From: Gonocerus acuteangulatus
Taxonomy: Eukaryota > Arthropoda > Insecta > Hemiptera > Coreidae
Assembly (NCBI GenBank): GCA_946811695.1
Contig: OX328124.1
Coordinates: 62,181,770 to 62,245,769 of the forward strand
Reading direction: 5' to 3'
DNA length: 64,000 bases
Of the stretch, positions 12,616 to 24,710 are shown piece after piece (position 1 is the stretch's first letter; every line of letters starts with the position of its first letter). The notes beneath the pieces were generated by a model that was not told the origin of the DNA, ran no database searches, and was given only the letters and a program-made list of their open reading frames with translations. Made by a program: the position numbers and the translations under genes.

Positions 12616-12800
12616 GTGTGTGTGTGTGTTTTTGCGCTCTAGCTCAATGAATAATGGTCCGATTTGATGAAATTTGGTACAAAAATCTTTCTCCTAATTT
12701 GAAAGGTCAAGTTCGTTAACAAGCAGAATCCGTCTATTGGAACTTGGTTTTAGGAGTGAAATTCGCGCGAAAAAAATCATTACGCTTAGTAAATTAGTTT
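12426..12800 (-). mobile_element. Helentron-like non-autonomous element, 3' part
   Basis: In reverse complement this matches 48540-48952 of the complete copy: a segment with CAAATTTCATCAAATCGGAC, then a (TA)n tract (12562-12613), then ACCACCGTTATTTTCG, and a 3' stem-loop whose arms are built on GAGGAACC-type sequence. The end at 12426 (TTAGCACG...) abuts T residues. It is truncated or divergent beyond 12800. Confidence 0.75.
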
Positions 12801-13787
12801 ATCTGAAAGTAGGGTAACGCTAAATTACTAATTTGCTCATAGCGGCTGTCATGTAACTAAGCTCAGTAAATAGTGCGAGTATCTGAGTTTTAAAATAAAC
12901 TAAATTGGTTAATCGACTTAAGCCACCAAACCCGCATTGGTTTTTACTACTATCACCATAGGCGCTCAACAGTTGTATCGGTTTTCTCCGTTGTAATGAT
13001 TGTGGGATGTTCTCTTTGTAAAAGAGGGCGCTTTTATTATGATTAAGAAGATCAATAAACAAAAATGTTAACTTTATATAACGACAGAAATGGTCATTAC
13101 GTGATATGAGAGGTCTTTTTTATAGGGTCGCATTTTCGTTCCATGTTCGTGCATTATTTGCGGGCTGTCAGGTCATGATTTAATATCTAATATAACACCC
13201 TCAATAATACAATTAAATCAGATGAAAAACCTCCAAAAATTACAATTTTATGTTTACCATAATCCTATCTTGTATGTGTCAGAGCTCAGGTGACAATTGC
13301 TATGGATGTTAAAGTACTTTAAAACAAATATATCTGACTGTCCATATATGTAAGTAAATTTATGTATGTTGATAATCTATCCGACATAACAGTAGCATGA
13401 AGTTGCTATTAAGTGAAAGGTTTTGTATTCTCTAAACTGTGCCAGAGCGAGCAGAGAAACGGAGTGGTTTAATTCGGTTTTGGAGAGCCAGAATGGAGTT
13501 TATGTTATTTCAGTAGCTCCTATTACGGAATTCACTTAGCAGAACTCCCACTCAAGCTACCCCTAAAGCTTCTACCTTCAAGCAGAGTAACTCTTCAAAT
13601 AACTGCATAAAATGGACTATATTATTTATAAATTAAATAACTTTAGTTATATAATGAACGCTCTTAATAACGTATATTGTTTAAATTAAAACTTTAGAAG
13701 AGTAACCTAAAAGCCCAAATAAATTAGAAACCAAATAAGTAATAATAAAATCTAATAACACAAATCTGGAACTATTCGGATTCACAG
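12801..13787. other. Anonymous sequence
   Basis: No recognised gene. An 80-residue frame on the minus strand at 12820-13062 has no familiar motif. Confidence 0.35.
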
Positions 13788-14290
13788 TTTCCAACCCGTG
13801 ACCCCCGGATCAAGATCTAGCTGTGTGCAAAGTTTGATCAAAATCGGTCGAAAGAGTGGATTTATTTAAGGAACAAACACACAGACACACAGGTGGTTGA
13901 CGTTTTTGTCTTACCCTACGACACTCCCCGGACCACGATCTACCTATGTGCCAAGTTTAGTAAAAATCGGTTGAACGGTGTGGATTTGTATAAGGAACAA
14001 ACATACAGACAGACAGCTGGTAGACTTTTTTGACCTAGCTTACGAGACTTCCCGGGTCAAAACCTACCTGTGTGCCAAATTTGGTCAAAATCGATCAAAC
14101 GGTGTGGATTTGTATAAGTAACAAACATACAGACAGACAGCTGGTAGAATTTTTTGACCTAGCTTACGAGACTTCCCGGGTCAAAACCTAGCTGTGTGCC
14201 AAGTTTGGTCAAAATCGATCAAACGGTGTGGATTTGTATAAGGAACAAACATACAAACGGACAAACAGACAGACTCGTGATTTATATATA
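13788..14290 (+). repeat. Tandem array, 124-bp unit, four copies
   Basis: The word GAACAAAC(A) recurs at 13871, 13995, 14119 and 14243, an exact 124-bp period. Each unit contains GTGTGCCAAGTTTGGTCAAA, then ATCG, TGTGGATTTGTATAAG, a CAGACAGACAG run and a CGAGACTTCCCGG-like block. Units 2-4 are more alike than unit 1. The array ends in a short (TA)n. Such units are often found inside rolling-circle transposons, but no ends were identified here. Confidence 0.9.
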
Positions 14291-14301
14291 TATATATATA
14301 G

Positions 14302-16340
14302 ATAATTTTTAACTATACATAAAAATGTAAATTTCTTTAGATAGGTCATGGAGCTTATTTTAATTGAGCGAATGTTCTTGAAGTCTTCATATCCAATTTT
14401 ATGTAAATATAAAAAATTGTTATTTTCGATTGGCCTCTTTTCCATTGAATAAAATAGTTCAAAATACAATATTTGGTGATATTGTTGATAAATAACGAGA
14501 TGTAATAAATAACGAAATAGTTTATTTTAATACATTTAATACCATATTTAAGACAATACTATCTCCATCATTTGTTGTGTTGTTTCTAAAGATATGTCTA
14601 CTGTATTTGTTTCTATAAATTAATTTATTTTTACGACAAAGCCATCAAAGGAATATCTTTAATAAATGAGTTCTGTTATGAGCCAAATTTTAACTGATTT
14701 CAGGGTCTATACTATTATGATTATAGAATAGAAATAGTAATAAAAGCCTGGAAGTACAAAAACATTGTTCTGTAGGAAAAATTCCCATTAAACATATATT
14801 CATTTATTTTTTAATCACTGCTCCACATCTTAGGGAATTGGCTGATAAGATGGAGTTGTGTTCTATTGTTTTAAATTTATGCTTTAACATTTACCTAATT
14901 TACTCTTCACGAAATCAGTTTCATAAATCAGTGAGCTAAAATAACCTATTTGTACTGAGGTGTTTGTTTTTTTTTTGTTCATTTCAAATATTTAAAAGAA
15001 TGTAACGCGTTCGCTTACAAGATGAGATATACTTTGTAAAAAAACCAGTGCCCATAATTTAAGATTCTCTGAAAATTATAATTTATACTTGGGCTTCGAA
15101 TAGTGGAGGAAGTGACCAAACCACTATCTACTAGTTTTATATTTATTAATTGTTGTAAAAAGATTAAGGCCTAAACTCCTTTGATAAGGATTAGACCTAA
15201 CTCTTGCTCATTTATGTCGTGTAATATTCAAGCCATTTTGATATATATTTTAATGATAAAATACATATATAATATAAAAGTGAACCTGTCGATAGTATTA
15301 ATAAAAAGCTCATCCCCATAGACGAGCTGACACGGGGGATGAGAATCATCGGCTAATATAAGCGAACCCTATAGGATGGTGTCATATCCAGCCTGTCCCA
15401 AATATAAGATGGTTTTATTACAAAATAGGTCCCCTTTCATGTCCATGGACAAATTCTCCTGGCACCTTTCAGATTGTCAATAAATAGTATTTCACATTAT
15501 TTCCACGGCCCTACTCTCACTGACGGATAACCCTCATACTACTGTCACAGCATGTCTTTCAATCACATTGTACAGTATTACAGGACTATGACAATTTTAC
15601 TATTTTTAAAGCTTTAAAAAACATTGATGTATAACAAGAACAGACATGCAGGACAGATTCCATCAGGATAAATTAACAAAGATAGTTTTAATATTGCAGG
15701 AAATGATAAATATAAAAATGGATTAATTTATAAAAATATATTATGTAAATTGTCATTAGATTTGGAAGTTCATGATACATGTATTTATAGGGGCACTTCC
15801 TTGCCCATATGCTGGTGTTACAGTCTCCCTACCACATTTGCGTTAGAGTGACCCTACTTGACCAAATACTCATACACTTACATCTGGTACACCACGAAGA
15901 GGTGCTTAGTTAAAATTTAATTTAATTGCATTCGTCCATTTCGAGCCTGCTAAACCTCGTTTTACGGTGAAAGATTTGTTAGCCTTTTGGAGTATCATTG
16001 AAAAGATTGCCTCCTTGTCTAAGACCTTGTCATTTGCAGGATGCGATTCATCAATTGCCCCCTCACGGAGGTATTGTCTTATCTTCCTAATGCTGGTGAT
16101 AGAGGAAGTTGAGACATTAAGTCGTGCTGTACAATTAGCTACTTCATCACTGAAATTGAATAAAGATGAGCTTGACACTGTACTATGGAGCAGTGTTGAA
16201 GGGGAGCTACCTACACGCAACCAACCACCCCGAGAAACAGCTTATAGTACGTACCCTTATAGGGAAAGAGTTTATTTGTCTCGTGCCGTTATTGGGATAC
16301 TATGTGCGTCTAAACTGTTTAATATTACATTGTTTATTTA
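14302..16340. other. Anonymous AT-rich sequence
   Basis: No gene recognised. A 104-residue open frame on the minus strand (15906-16220) contains a helix-turn-helix-like word, but I cannot assign a family. Confidence 0.35.
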
Positions 16341-16411
16341 TTTTGAAATTTTTTTTATTTTATTTTTTACGGCGCATCGACAAATCTGGGCCATTAGCGC
16401 CTTTTGAAATT
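16341..16411 (-). repeat. Mini-SINE (family A 3' end) with 10-bp target duplication
   Basis: TTTTGAAATT flanks the insert at 16341-16350 and 16402-16411. Between them, on the minus strand, only GGCGCTAATGGCCCAGATTT, GTCGATGCGCCGT and the A-rich tail are present. It is a 5'-truncated retroposition product of about 50 bp. Confidence 0.85.
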
Positions 16412-17098
16412 ATTTTTTAAAATTATGTAAATAATATCTTACAGAGTTCCTAGATGATTTCAGTTGATGTAGAAACAGTAGTACCACATACAGATATACA
16501 TATGGAGTGTGTCCTAGGGTACTTGGATCACCCTATGTAGGTTCCGAGCATACCAAATTACAAAATGAGCTTGGGCACGTCTATTCTGAATTATGAAGTA
16601 AATGTTTGTAAAATTACTCCCCGAGAAACTCTCCATTTCTTCAACAGTCCTAATTTTTTAAATTACCAGTGTAACGTATTTTATATTAACGATCTATTTT
16701 TATAATGATTATATTCCAAGCAATGTTTAAATTCGACGTTTCCGATGAAGCGTGATGAATCCCCGCATACTAAAAATCCAATTATTTTAAAATATCGTTG
16801 TTTCGTACTCTAGGACGAAGCATTGAACAGACAGTCAGCTATACAATGTTTTACGAATTAAAATTATTAAAAAGTAATATCTAAATTTTCCTAATAAGCC
16901 AAACAAGTATGCTGCACTCTTTTTTATTTGAAACATTATGTGACTCTAAACAATCCAAAAAAGGGGTTTAGTTTGTTTTGTTACATCAGTTGATCTTTGA
17001 AAGTGAATTGTTGAAGATCCCTCGGTTAACATTTTCCACCAATGATAAATCGGAAAAAATTGCTTTTTTCAACGAATACGACCGGCAATAATTTATAG

Positions 17099-17278
17099 TG
17101 GGGTTTCCCGTGTTCTAGTGTCTAGCGCCTTAAATTCATAGGCGGGAGATGGTGGGTTCGATCCCCACCAGCGCACAGTGGGACGAATGGGCAATCTAGG
17201 AGGAAAAAATTCTGTATTACTTAAATGGACAGGGCAACTAGTTTTAAGGCGCTTTGCAATCAATGCGTAGTAAATACA
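17099..17278 (+). repeat. tRNA-derived SINE (family A), full-length but degenerate
   Basis: Head GGGGTTTCCCGTGTTCTAGT with TCTAGCGCC, body GGCGGGAGATGGTGGGTTCG followed by ATCCCC (B box), and a 3' end AAGGCGCTTTGCAATC..ATGCGTAGTAAAT. It matches the copies at 901 and 47432. Confidence 0.85.
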
Positions 17279-17397
17279 CATATTAACAAGTCAGCAGCTA
17301 CATCTTTGTCTTTGTTAAAGAATAGACTTGAAATAAAAACACTCAACTGACCTGATCCAGGCATGTAAAGGCAATGTATCAAATTTGTAATATTCCT

Positions 17398-17535
17398 TTA
17401 GCGCGGTTCCTCCCTCCCCCTATGGGGAGAAACACCGCTTATAAGGTTGACCTCATGACACTATCCAGAAATGGCAACTAGAAAGTTTTACGTTTCAGGA
17501 CCTATAGAACTAAAACATAATGGTGGTTCAAATAT

Positions 17536-17594
<59 letters not shown>
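17398..17594 (-). mobile_element. Helentron-like element, 3' terminus and microsatellite
   Basis: Starts TTAGCGCGGTTCCTCCCTCC, with loop CCCTATGGGGAG and partner arm, then GACCTCATGACACTATCC, TTCAGGACCTATAGAAC and GGTGGTTCAAATA, before (TA)n at 17540-17594. This parallels 48815-48952 reversed and 12426-12600. The rest of the element is absent. Confidence 0.75.
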
Positions 17595-17595
<1 letters not shown>

Positions 17596-17644
17596 AGATA
17601 TTTTCTACATGTTTTAATTTCATCTAAACTAAGATATTTAAAGT

Positions 17645-17954
17645 TTGGTGGCACGGAGTGTTAAGAGCTCACGCCTTAACCCTCACGGCTACCGGGTCTC
17701 CAAAAAAAAAAAATAAAAAAAAAAAATAATACTATGAAATAGATAATGTACGGTAACAGCTGTTCTGTTATCTTCCTAGCAACGCTTGCTGCCTAGGCTT
17801 GCCTGCTCTAACCAACTAAAACTTTAAACCCCTCTAAAAATACTTAAAAATTCGAATATCAAAAAATCCTTTCTTAGTGAGTGCCTACGTTGTATAGGGA
17901 GTGTCCATGCAAAATTTTCTGTCGAGTGGTTTGGGCTGGGGGATGATAGGTCAG
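17645..17954. repeat. Repeat R1 copy A with SINE-B head remnant
   Basis: Bases 17645-17700, on the minus strand, are the SINE-B head (GGAGACCCGGTAGCCGTGAG), then an A-rich run. From 17725, R1 follows: AATAATACTATGAAATAGAT, CAGCTGTTCTGTTATC, CTAGCAACGCTTGCTGCC, ending at GATGATAGGTCAG. Copies B (28902-29427) and C (52795-53132) match over the R1 part. Confidence 0.8.
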
Positions 17955-19752
17955 GTTACATTTGGAGTTAAGGAAGTATTGGAGTAAGAAATATGTTTTA
18001 ATAGGCATGATAAGTTTTTTATCTCTTCGTAAAACGGTTGAAAAATAGTGGTAAATGTAAGGCGACTATTCGAAACCATACTAAATGTTCTATAAAAAAA
18101 ATGTTCTGAAGCAATTTTCGAGTCGGACTTTTTTAATTGAAGACAACAGAGGAAGATCGTTCATAGATATCTGAGTAGCTCTACAAGGTTTTGAATAATT
18201 TCTTTTTGAGCTGAAACAAGTCTCTGAGTTTTGAGGCTTACAATGCTCTGAACGTTCATGGTTTCGAATGTTTCAGTAACGGACATATCACACGATGAAG
18301 GATGACAATTACCCTTCGGTTTGGATTCTTGGGGGGGGGGGGGATGATGGGTAAATATAAAGGCCGTTAATAACTTTAACGCAGGGAAAAGTAGTATCCC
18401 CTCTGATAATTGATCTTTCGAAAATGAACATGATTTCTGTCTTTTTCAGGGCATTACGATTGAATGTTGGGAGAGCAATAGTTCTTCCAGGCATATAACA
18501 CTGTTCAATCACTCGGTTGGTGAATCATTCTAGTACACAAGATATGCCACTGTGAGTACGTGGACCGAAGCTTTACTTTCCTCCTACAAATCGTACGAGG
18601 GGAAGAACACTTGTAAGCTCGTTCCTAACCCCTTCAAGAAAACGAAAGCCTAAACCATTGGTATTCCAAAATCAAGTATTCCTGTTGACTAGAAGCAGTG
18701 TGTATTTTTTTAATTTCTAAAAAATGTCTTGAACCTTTCCTAATTCATTACCTACCCCAGCATCAGCTAATTGAGCGTTAATAACCGGAAAATGTTTTCA
18801 TACCTTTATTCTTCCCCGCGTTCAAAGTGGATTTTTTTTTTTTTTTTCAAAACAATTAATGCCTGAATGAGGGAAAGTTTCGTAGATAGTGAGCTCCAGA
18901 AAAAAGCTGGAAGAAGGAAGAAAACCTGGAAGAATCTCAGTTTAAATGGGAACCAGCAGTTGTACGAGTATAGTTTTATCCAACTTCGTTCAAGAGTGCC
19001 GGGAAAAGAGGGTCCTTCTCAAGCTGCTCTGCTGCAACTTCGGTCGGTTCTTCGTAGAACCACTCTACACAAAATCAAAGTTTCTCAAGATAAATGAAGA
19101 ATACTATACTAATATCAGTGGCTTAATATCATATACACAACACTGTGTTTTTGCCCATTGCTCAACAACGCTTACTGGCGTTTTCAATAATTTTATATCC
19201 CTCATAAATCTTACACACTTTACATAACGTAAAGCATATTAAAATTTAAAGGAACGCTCAGAATCATACACTAGCAGCGACACTTAATAGATGAAAAAAT
19301 AAAGAATACTTTCGGCTGACAACTTTTCTTAAATTGACCAATAGTATTTGCTCCTTATATTGTTTTTATTTCTTTTTATTGTCAAAAAGTAAAACTTTAT
19401 TTATACTTCGAAAATAATGTAGACTATTATTCATTTTCATATATTCTAGTTTCCTACAGGGTGGAAATCCCGCTTAGGACGTCTATACGTTCAAAATACA
19501 AAAAAACTATAACTAACATTTTTAAAAACCTCAAAGATACTAGATAAAATTTGAGAGTATAGATCATCACGTCTACAAGAAGATTATGCAAGAAAATTAA
19601 AATTTAATATTGTCATGGTTAATAATGATGATGTGACTCTCGAAACCGCTCCAGGAAAAATAATATCATCAGCAGAGGTAGGCTTTTAAATTCCTTGCAT
19701 GATGGTGGACCCAAAACCAACACCCCGAACTCGTTACCTTTTAGTCACAAAA
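17955..19752. other. Anonymous sequence
   Basis: No convincing gene. Frames at 18309-18512 (minus) and 18867-19227 (plus) have no recognisable domain. There is a (G)n run at about 18331 and a T run at 18832. Confidence 0.35.
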
Positions 19753-19885
19753 AGTCCGACTTGTGGGAATTGCATCTTCTTAGCGCGTTTCCGTTTGTAT
19801 CCCTTGTGTCATTTACAAATGTCAGAATAAAAATAGTTAATACTTTGTCCATATCTTTGGTAAAAAATATAGACACACCTTAACA
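19753..19885 (+). mobile_element. Helentron-like element, 5' fragment
   Basis: Begins AGTCCGACTTGTGGGAATTG, then CTTAGCGCGTTTCCG and TATCCCTTGTGTCATTT, a diverged match to the 5' ends at 47392, 31385 and 63893. Confidence 0.7.
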
Positions 19886-21910
19886 TTTCACGTGAGATCT
19901 CATAGCGAGGGAAGATCTTAGGCACAACAACAGGAAACTGACGGTATCCTAAGCGGAAATTACTCAATTTAAGCACTGATTGCTCCGAACTGAAAACTCA
20001 AATAAGAACGAACCTTATTTGTAGGAATTTTAATATGCTTTTTTGTAATCTTGGTCAATCTCATAAGAGTAGTTCCTCCATATGGAGGTAGATAGGAAAC
20101 GCGCTGGAAAACATTATCTGGAAGCAGGAAAAGATGGTGAAGGTCCTATTAGTTGGATTTTCTTCTGACAAATCGGCGCACATAAACCATAGTTAGATAG
20201 TAGATACACATGCTAAAAATAAATATTTTACGTGAATCACAAAATATTCTATGAAAATATAGATAACACATCTATCGCAACAATAGCTTAATACGCAATG
20301 TACCATTTGCATGAACGATGAGAATTATATGCAACGCGTGCCCGTGGAAATAGAACTGAAGCGATGCTGTGAATGCTTGTTGACACCGTCCTATAAATAC
20401 ACTATCTGCAGAGAGAAAACAGATGTTACTTCTCTACCTGTCATCCGTCAGCCATGAAAGTCTTCCAATAAAGCAATACTTTGTTTTTTGGTTTTAAATT
20501 TCTACAAACAATTTTCGGAACAGGAAACATAGTTGTCTTTAATATTTAAAGAATATAAAAATAGTTCTATTTAAGTATCTGTGTTGTCAATAATATATTC
20601 TCTTTAGCCAGTGTTGATAGTATGAAGTGCCAAATAATAACGTAAAGGATATTGTACGCAAGGAAAACTGTGGTGTATGTAAGAAACGATCATGTTTTAA
20701 AATATAACAATTATTAGAACAGTATAAAGAAAAAGTAAATGTATATACATAAATCAAACTCCGGTTAGTTACACCACTTATAACTCAGGAACGGCTGAGA
20801 ACCCTGAATACCAGAACGCCTATTAAAATATTGTAAACATTCACTGAAAAACTTATGATGAACATTTATAAATCAAGTAGGATATGAATACGCTTCATCT
20901 ACCACAATTGACAGCTTACGGCTATTTATTTCCTTCAGTCATTCATTTCCTGAATGAAACATTTCCAATGATAACACAATTTATCTGTGTTATTTATGTT
21001 TATCTGTTTAACTCCTTAGGCATTTTAATTAAATTGCAGATTGCAGTTGAATTTCCTATATCATAAGATTAATTACCCTGATCATAATTTTGTCATTGTC
21101 AAGACAAAAAAATTGTGTCTTATTACTTGTCTGGTCAAAAGAGAGGATTTAAAGATATACAAGGTTTCTTGGTTTGACACTCTCCTGTACATAATTTTCT
21201 GTTCTACTTTAAACCCATAATGTCCAGTGCCTCGTCACCTGGTGCGGGCTTCAGCCTGCATATATTCATGATCGGCAGTCTAGGTCCAACTATTCAATAA
21301 ATTATATTTGTCAGATCCTGATTAGCTGTGTATCCTTCGAATCCCTATCATAGTCCGTAAAATTCAGGCTGATATGTAATAAATATGATAGCTACCTGAA
21401 GCAGGTTTCCTCAACGTGTTTGTTCAATTAGTTCCAACAACTGTGCCATTTCTAATAGAACATACGAAGAGAATGTATGAAAACTACAATTTTCTGACTA
21501 TTTAATGGTATATGAACGGTTATAGGTGATACTAAGTAAATTTTGAATATCCTTCTTATGTAGATAGTAAGAGGAGATAGAGGTGAGAGGACGTGAGAAA
21601 ATCGTTATAGGATCCCTTCTCCTGGTACTCCCGATAAATATTAATGTGGAGGAGGGTCATCTCCCTCTACTTCACGTCTTACTCTATCCCTGTCCAACCC
21701 AGTCCCCGCTTCTACTGCCCCTTTATTTTTCACTAGTACAACAAACAAACTCAATCAATTTATTCATTTACTAATCAGCAATATTTTTTATTAATACAAT
21801 TTGACGATCTGAGTAAAAATAAGTTTTTGGTGCGTTTGATAATTTTATATTTTATTTATTTTTTGATCCAGCAAGAATTGAAGAATAATTACTGACAAGG
21901 GCTAAGTATA
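19886..21910. other. Anonymous sequence
   Basis: No gene or repeat recognised. Short open frames only. Confidence 0.35.
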
Positions 21911-23782
21911 CAGCGATTGGGTCACCGATCTTGACCATTTTTTTTCTGGTGATTCTACATCAAAAAATAGTCGACACGTGTCCGAGCGTTCCGTCCAATG
22001 GGCCTTAGGAACCGAGAATTAAAATAAAATAAGTTGAAAGTGCTTTATTTTTTATATCAAGTTTAGAAAATGATTCTTTCACCAATTCATTTGATTTATA
22101 GAGTAGATTAAAGGAAAAATATAATCGTTCAACAATAATTTATATTTCGTCAAATACATCAATAATATGCTTACGTTTTAAAGTAAACTAGTATTATACA
22201 TTTTTTTACACCAAAAATCAGCACCCCAAGAAACCCTAATATGGTGAATATCATTGAAAACAAAAAAAAAATGATTTTTGCTAGTCTGGAAGAGACTAAA
22301 AATTTGTAAGCGAAAAAGTAACGTGACGTTTTGAAATTCAACATCTCCCCTTGAGATAATCTGATTTTTACGTAATTGAAATCTTTCAAAAAAAGAAAGA
22401 CTCCTTTTTCTAACCATATAAATGACTATCGTATTATCCCAAAAGGTACTTGCAAAAAATGGGTTTCAAAATAAAAATAAAATGTAAACGTTTTTGTATA
22501 TATCATCGATCCCAGAACACGTAGAAACACCCAAGTTGACCATCCAAGTTTGTTTTAAATCGGGTAAATATTCTTTGAAATATGGCCGGATTGGTGAATC
22601 TTTAACAAAATGTTAAGGGTCCCCCCTTAGCGAAAATAAAAATACATTTTTTTTTATTTTTCTAATATTCCCAAAATTTGAATTTAGGGGTTTCTCAATG
22701 TGCTAAAACCGAATCTGACATCTGTTTTTTAATAAAAAATTGTTTTACATACTCGACTCTAAAGAAGTCATTATTCGGTCAAAATATTCCATATACCTAC
22801 ATTTAAAAAGTTATCCATTATAAAAAAAAATTGATTTAAAAATGGATGTCAGATTCGTTTTTAGCACATTGAAAACCCCCTAAATTCAAATTTGGAGATA
22901 TCACAAAAATGAAAAAAAATGTACTTTAAATTTCGCTAAGGGGGGACCCTTAAATTTTTTTAAAGATTCACCAATCCGGCCATATTTCAAAGAATATTTA
23001 CCCGATTCAAACCAAACTTGGAGGGTCGATAAAGGCCCTAATGTGACACATTACCTTCTAATCCGGATATTTCTACAAGTTCTGGGATTAACGTTATATG
23101 CAAAAACGTTTACATTTTATTTTTATTTTGAGACCCATTTTTTGCAAGTAACATTTAGGATAATACAATAGTCATTTATAACAATGCTAAGAGGCGTCAC
23201 TGGAGGACGACTAAGCTTAAGCTGTAAAGGAAGAATGGAGTCATTGTTCAATTCAATGGTCATTTATATGGTTAGAAAAAGGAGTCTTTCTTCTTTTGAA
23301 AGATTTCAATGACGTAAAGATCAGATTATCTCAAGGGGAGATATTGAATTTCAAAACGTCACGTTACTTTTTCGCTTACAAATTTTTAGTCTCTTCCAGA
23401 CTAGCAAAAATAATTTTTTTTTTTAATTATATTCACCATATTAGGGTTTCTTGGGGTGCTGATTTTTGGCGTAAAAAAATGTATAATACTAATTTACTTG
23501 AAAACGTAAGCATATTTTTGAATTTATTTGACGAAATATAAATTTTTGTTTAACGATTATATTTTGCCTTTAATCTACTCTATAAAACAAATGAGTTGGT
23601 GAAAAAATCATGTCGATATCATTTTCTAAACTCGATATAAAAAATAATGCCCTTTTAACCTATTTTATTTTATTTCTCGGCTCCTGAGGCGCATTGGACG
23701 GAACGCTCGGACACGTGTCGACTATTTTTCTATGTAGAATCATCAGAAAAAAAAATGGTCAAGATCGGTGACCCCATCACTG
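21911..23782. mobile_element. Giant palindromic DNA transposon derivative 2
   Basis: A 1.87-kb near-palindrome. The left end is CAGCGATTGGGTCACCGATC; the right end, reverse-complemented, is CAGTGATGGGGTCACCGATC. TA lies immediately outside both ends. Arms of about 825-950 bp (21911-22735 and 22833-23782) surround a spacer of about 100 bp. The mirrored frames at 22171-22389 (minus) and 23296-23541 (plus) are the same palindrome read twice, not genes. Unlike the element at 9689, it shares only the leading CAG; no transposase. Confidence 0.9.
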
Positions 23783-24000
23783 TATAATCCCCTTGTGAAA
23801 TCATAGTAGAGCTATGATATGAATAAGCAAAAATACACCATTCAGAGATCCAAATACCTACACTCAATCAGGAATAGGGCGACTTCCTACTACCCTGAGT
23901 TTGCTATAACTACTTAACTTTTTTAATAATGGAAATGTTACAATTGAATACAAGAAAAGAGCAAACCACCTACAGATTAAGTTTTAAAATAAATACCAAC

Positions 24001-24433
24001 GGTCCTGATAGGGTTTTTGGGGTAGCTGATTACGATAAGTGGGTTCGCAAACCTTTATCATATCAGATTCAAGGTCATTTGTAGGTCAAATAGAGAAAAA
24101 CCCGTAGGAAAAATCTAAAAAAAAAATCATGCATATGTTTTTGAAGTACCTGAGTCATAATCCGTACTTTGTTTGGCCTTGCGCCTTTTCTTGGAGGTCA
24201 TTTAAGGTCAAATAGAGAAAAAAACTTAGAAGAAATCTGAGAAAATTCATTCAAATATTAATTTAGGAGGCGATACGAATCAAACAAACTCGGACTCAGG
24301 GACCTTAGATTTTTTATATATTTTTTCTCTGTTTGACCTTCAAATGACCATCACAGTCCCTCTAGGAAAAGGCGTAGGCCAGTCAACCAACCCGCTCATC
24401 GTAATCAGCAACCCCAAAAAGCCTGCAAGGACC
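24001..24433. mobile_element. Fold-back MITE-like element, 433 bp
   Basis: Inverted ends: GGTCCTGATAGGGTTTTTGG at the left and, reverse-complemented from the right, GGTCCTTGCAGGCTTTTTGG. They continue as GCTGATTACGATAAGTGGGT against GCTGATTACGATGAGCGGGT. A further inverted block, GGTCAAATAGAGAAAAA, occurs twice in direct orientation on the left (24086 and 24209) and once inverted (24330). No coding capacity. Confidence 0.8.
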
Positions 24434-24560
24434 ATACTCCTCCGAGTCTTGTTTGTTTTATAGAAATGTTGACCAGTGATCTTTGCAAAGGTATTTATTT
24501 TAAGGCTGTTAAAATAATCGAGAGAGGATCTTTAACTGGAGATGGTCCTCCTTCTTTTAC

Positions 24561-24710
24561 AGCCCTGATAAAGGCTTTAATTTCAAGCCAAAACGTGAGC
24601 ATAAATAAAACACGTCTTCTTATAAAAAATTTAGTTTTATTTAGATACCAAGACCGAAAACTTCACAATCACAACGTCCAACGATCTCCTCTCAATTAAT
24701 TATTTCTCCT
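24561..24710 (+). mobile_element. Decayed Penelope-like element tail
   Basis: CCCTGATAAAGGCTTTAATT..CAAGCCAAAACG matches the ribozyme-bearing repeat at 52571, with core changes (CTGATGA to CTGATAA, GAAAC to AAAAC). It is followed by TTAGTTTTATTTAGATACC and AACGATCTCCTCTCAA, the same 3' end as the Penelope element at 51276-52713. Confidence 0.75.

Noticed and set aside
15906..16220. 104-residue minus-strand frame with a helix-turn-helix-like word
   Set aside because: No family match I can defend, no start context, neighbouring sequence decayed; could be a transposase relic but is left unassigned.
18867..19227. Overlapping plus-strand frames of 76 and 93 residues
   Set aside because: No recognisable domain or splice context.
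22171..23541. Similar 72-81-residue frames on opposite strands
   Set aside because: Two arms of the palindrome; no domain, no coding bias.
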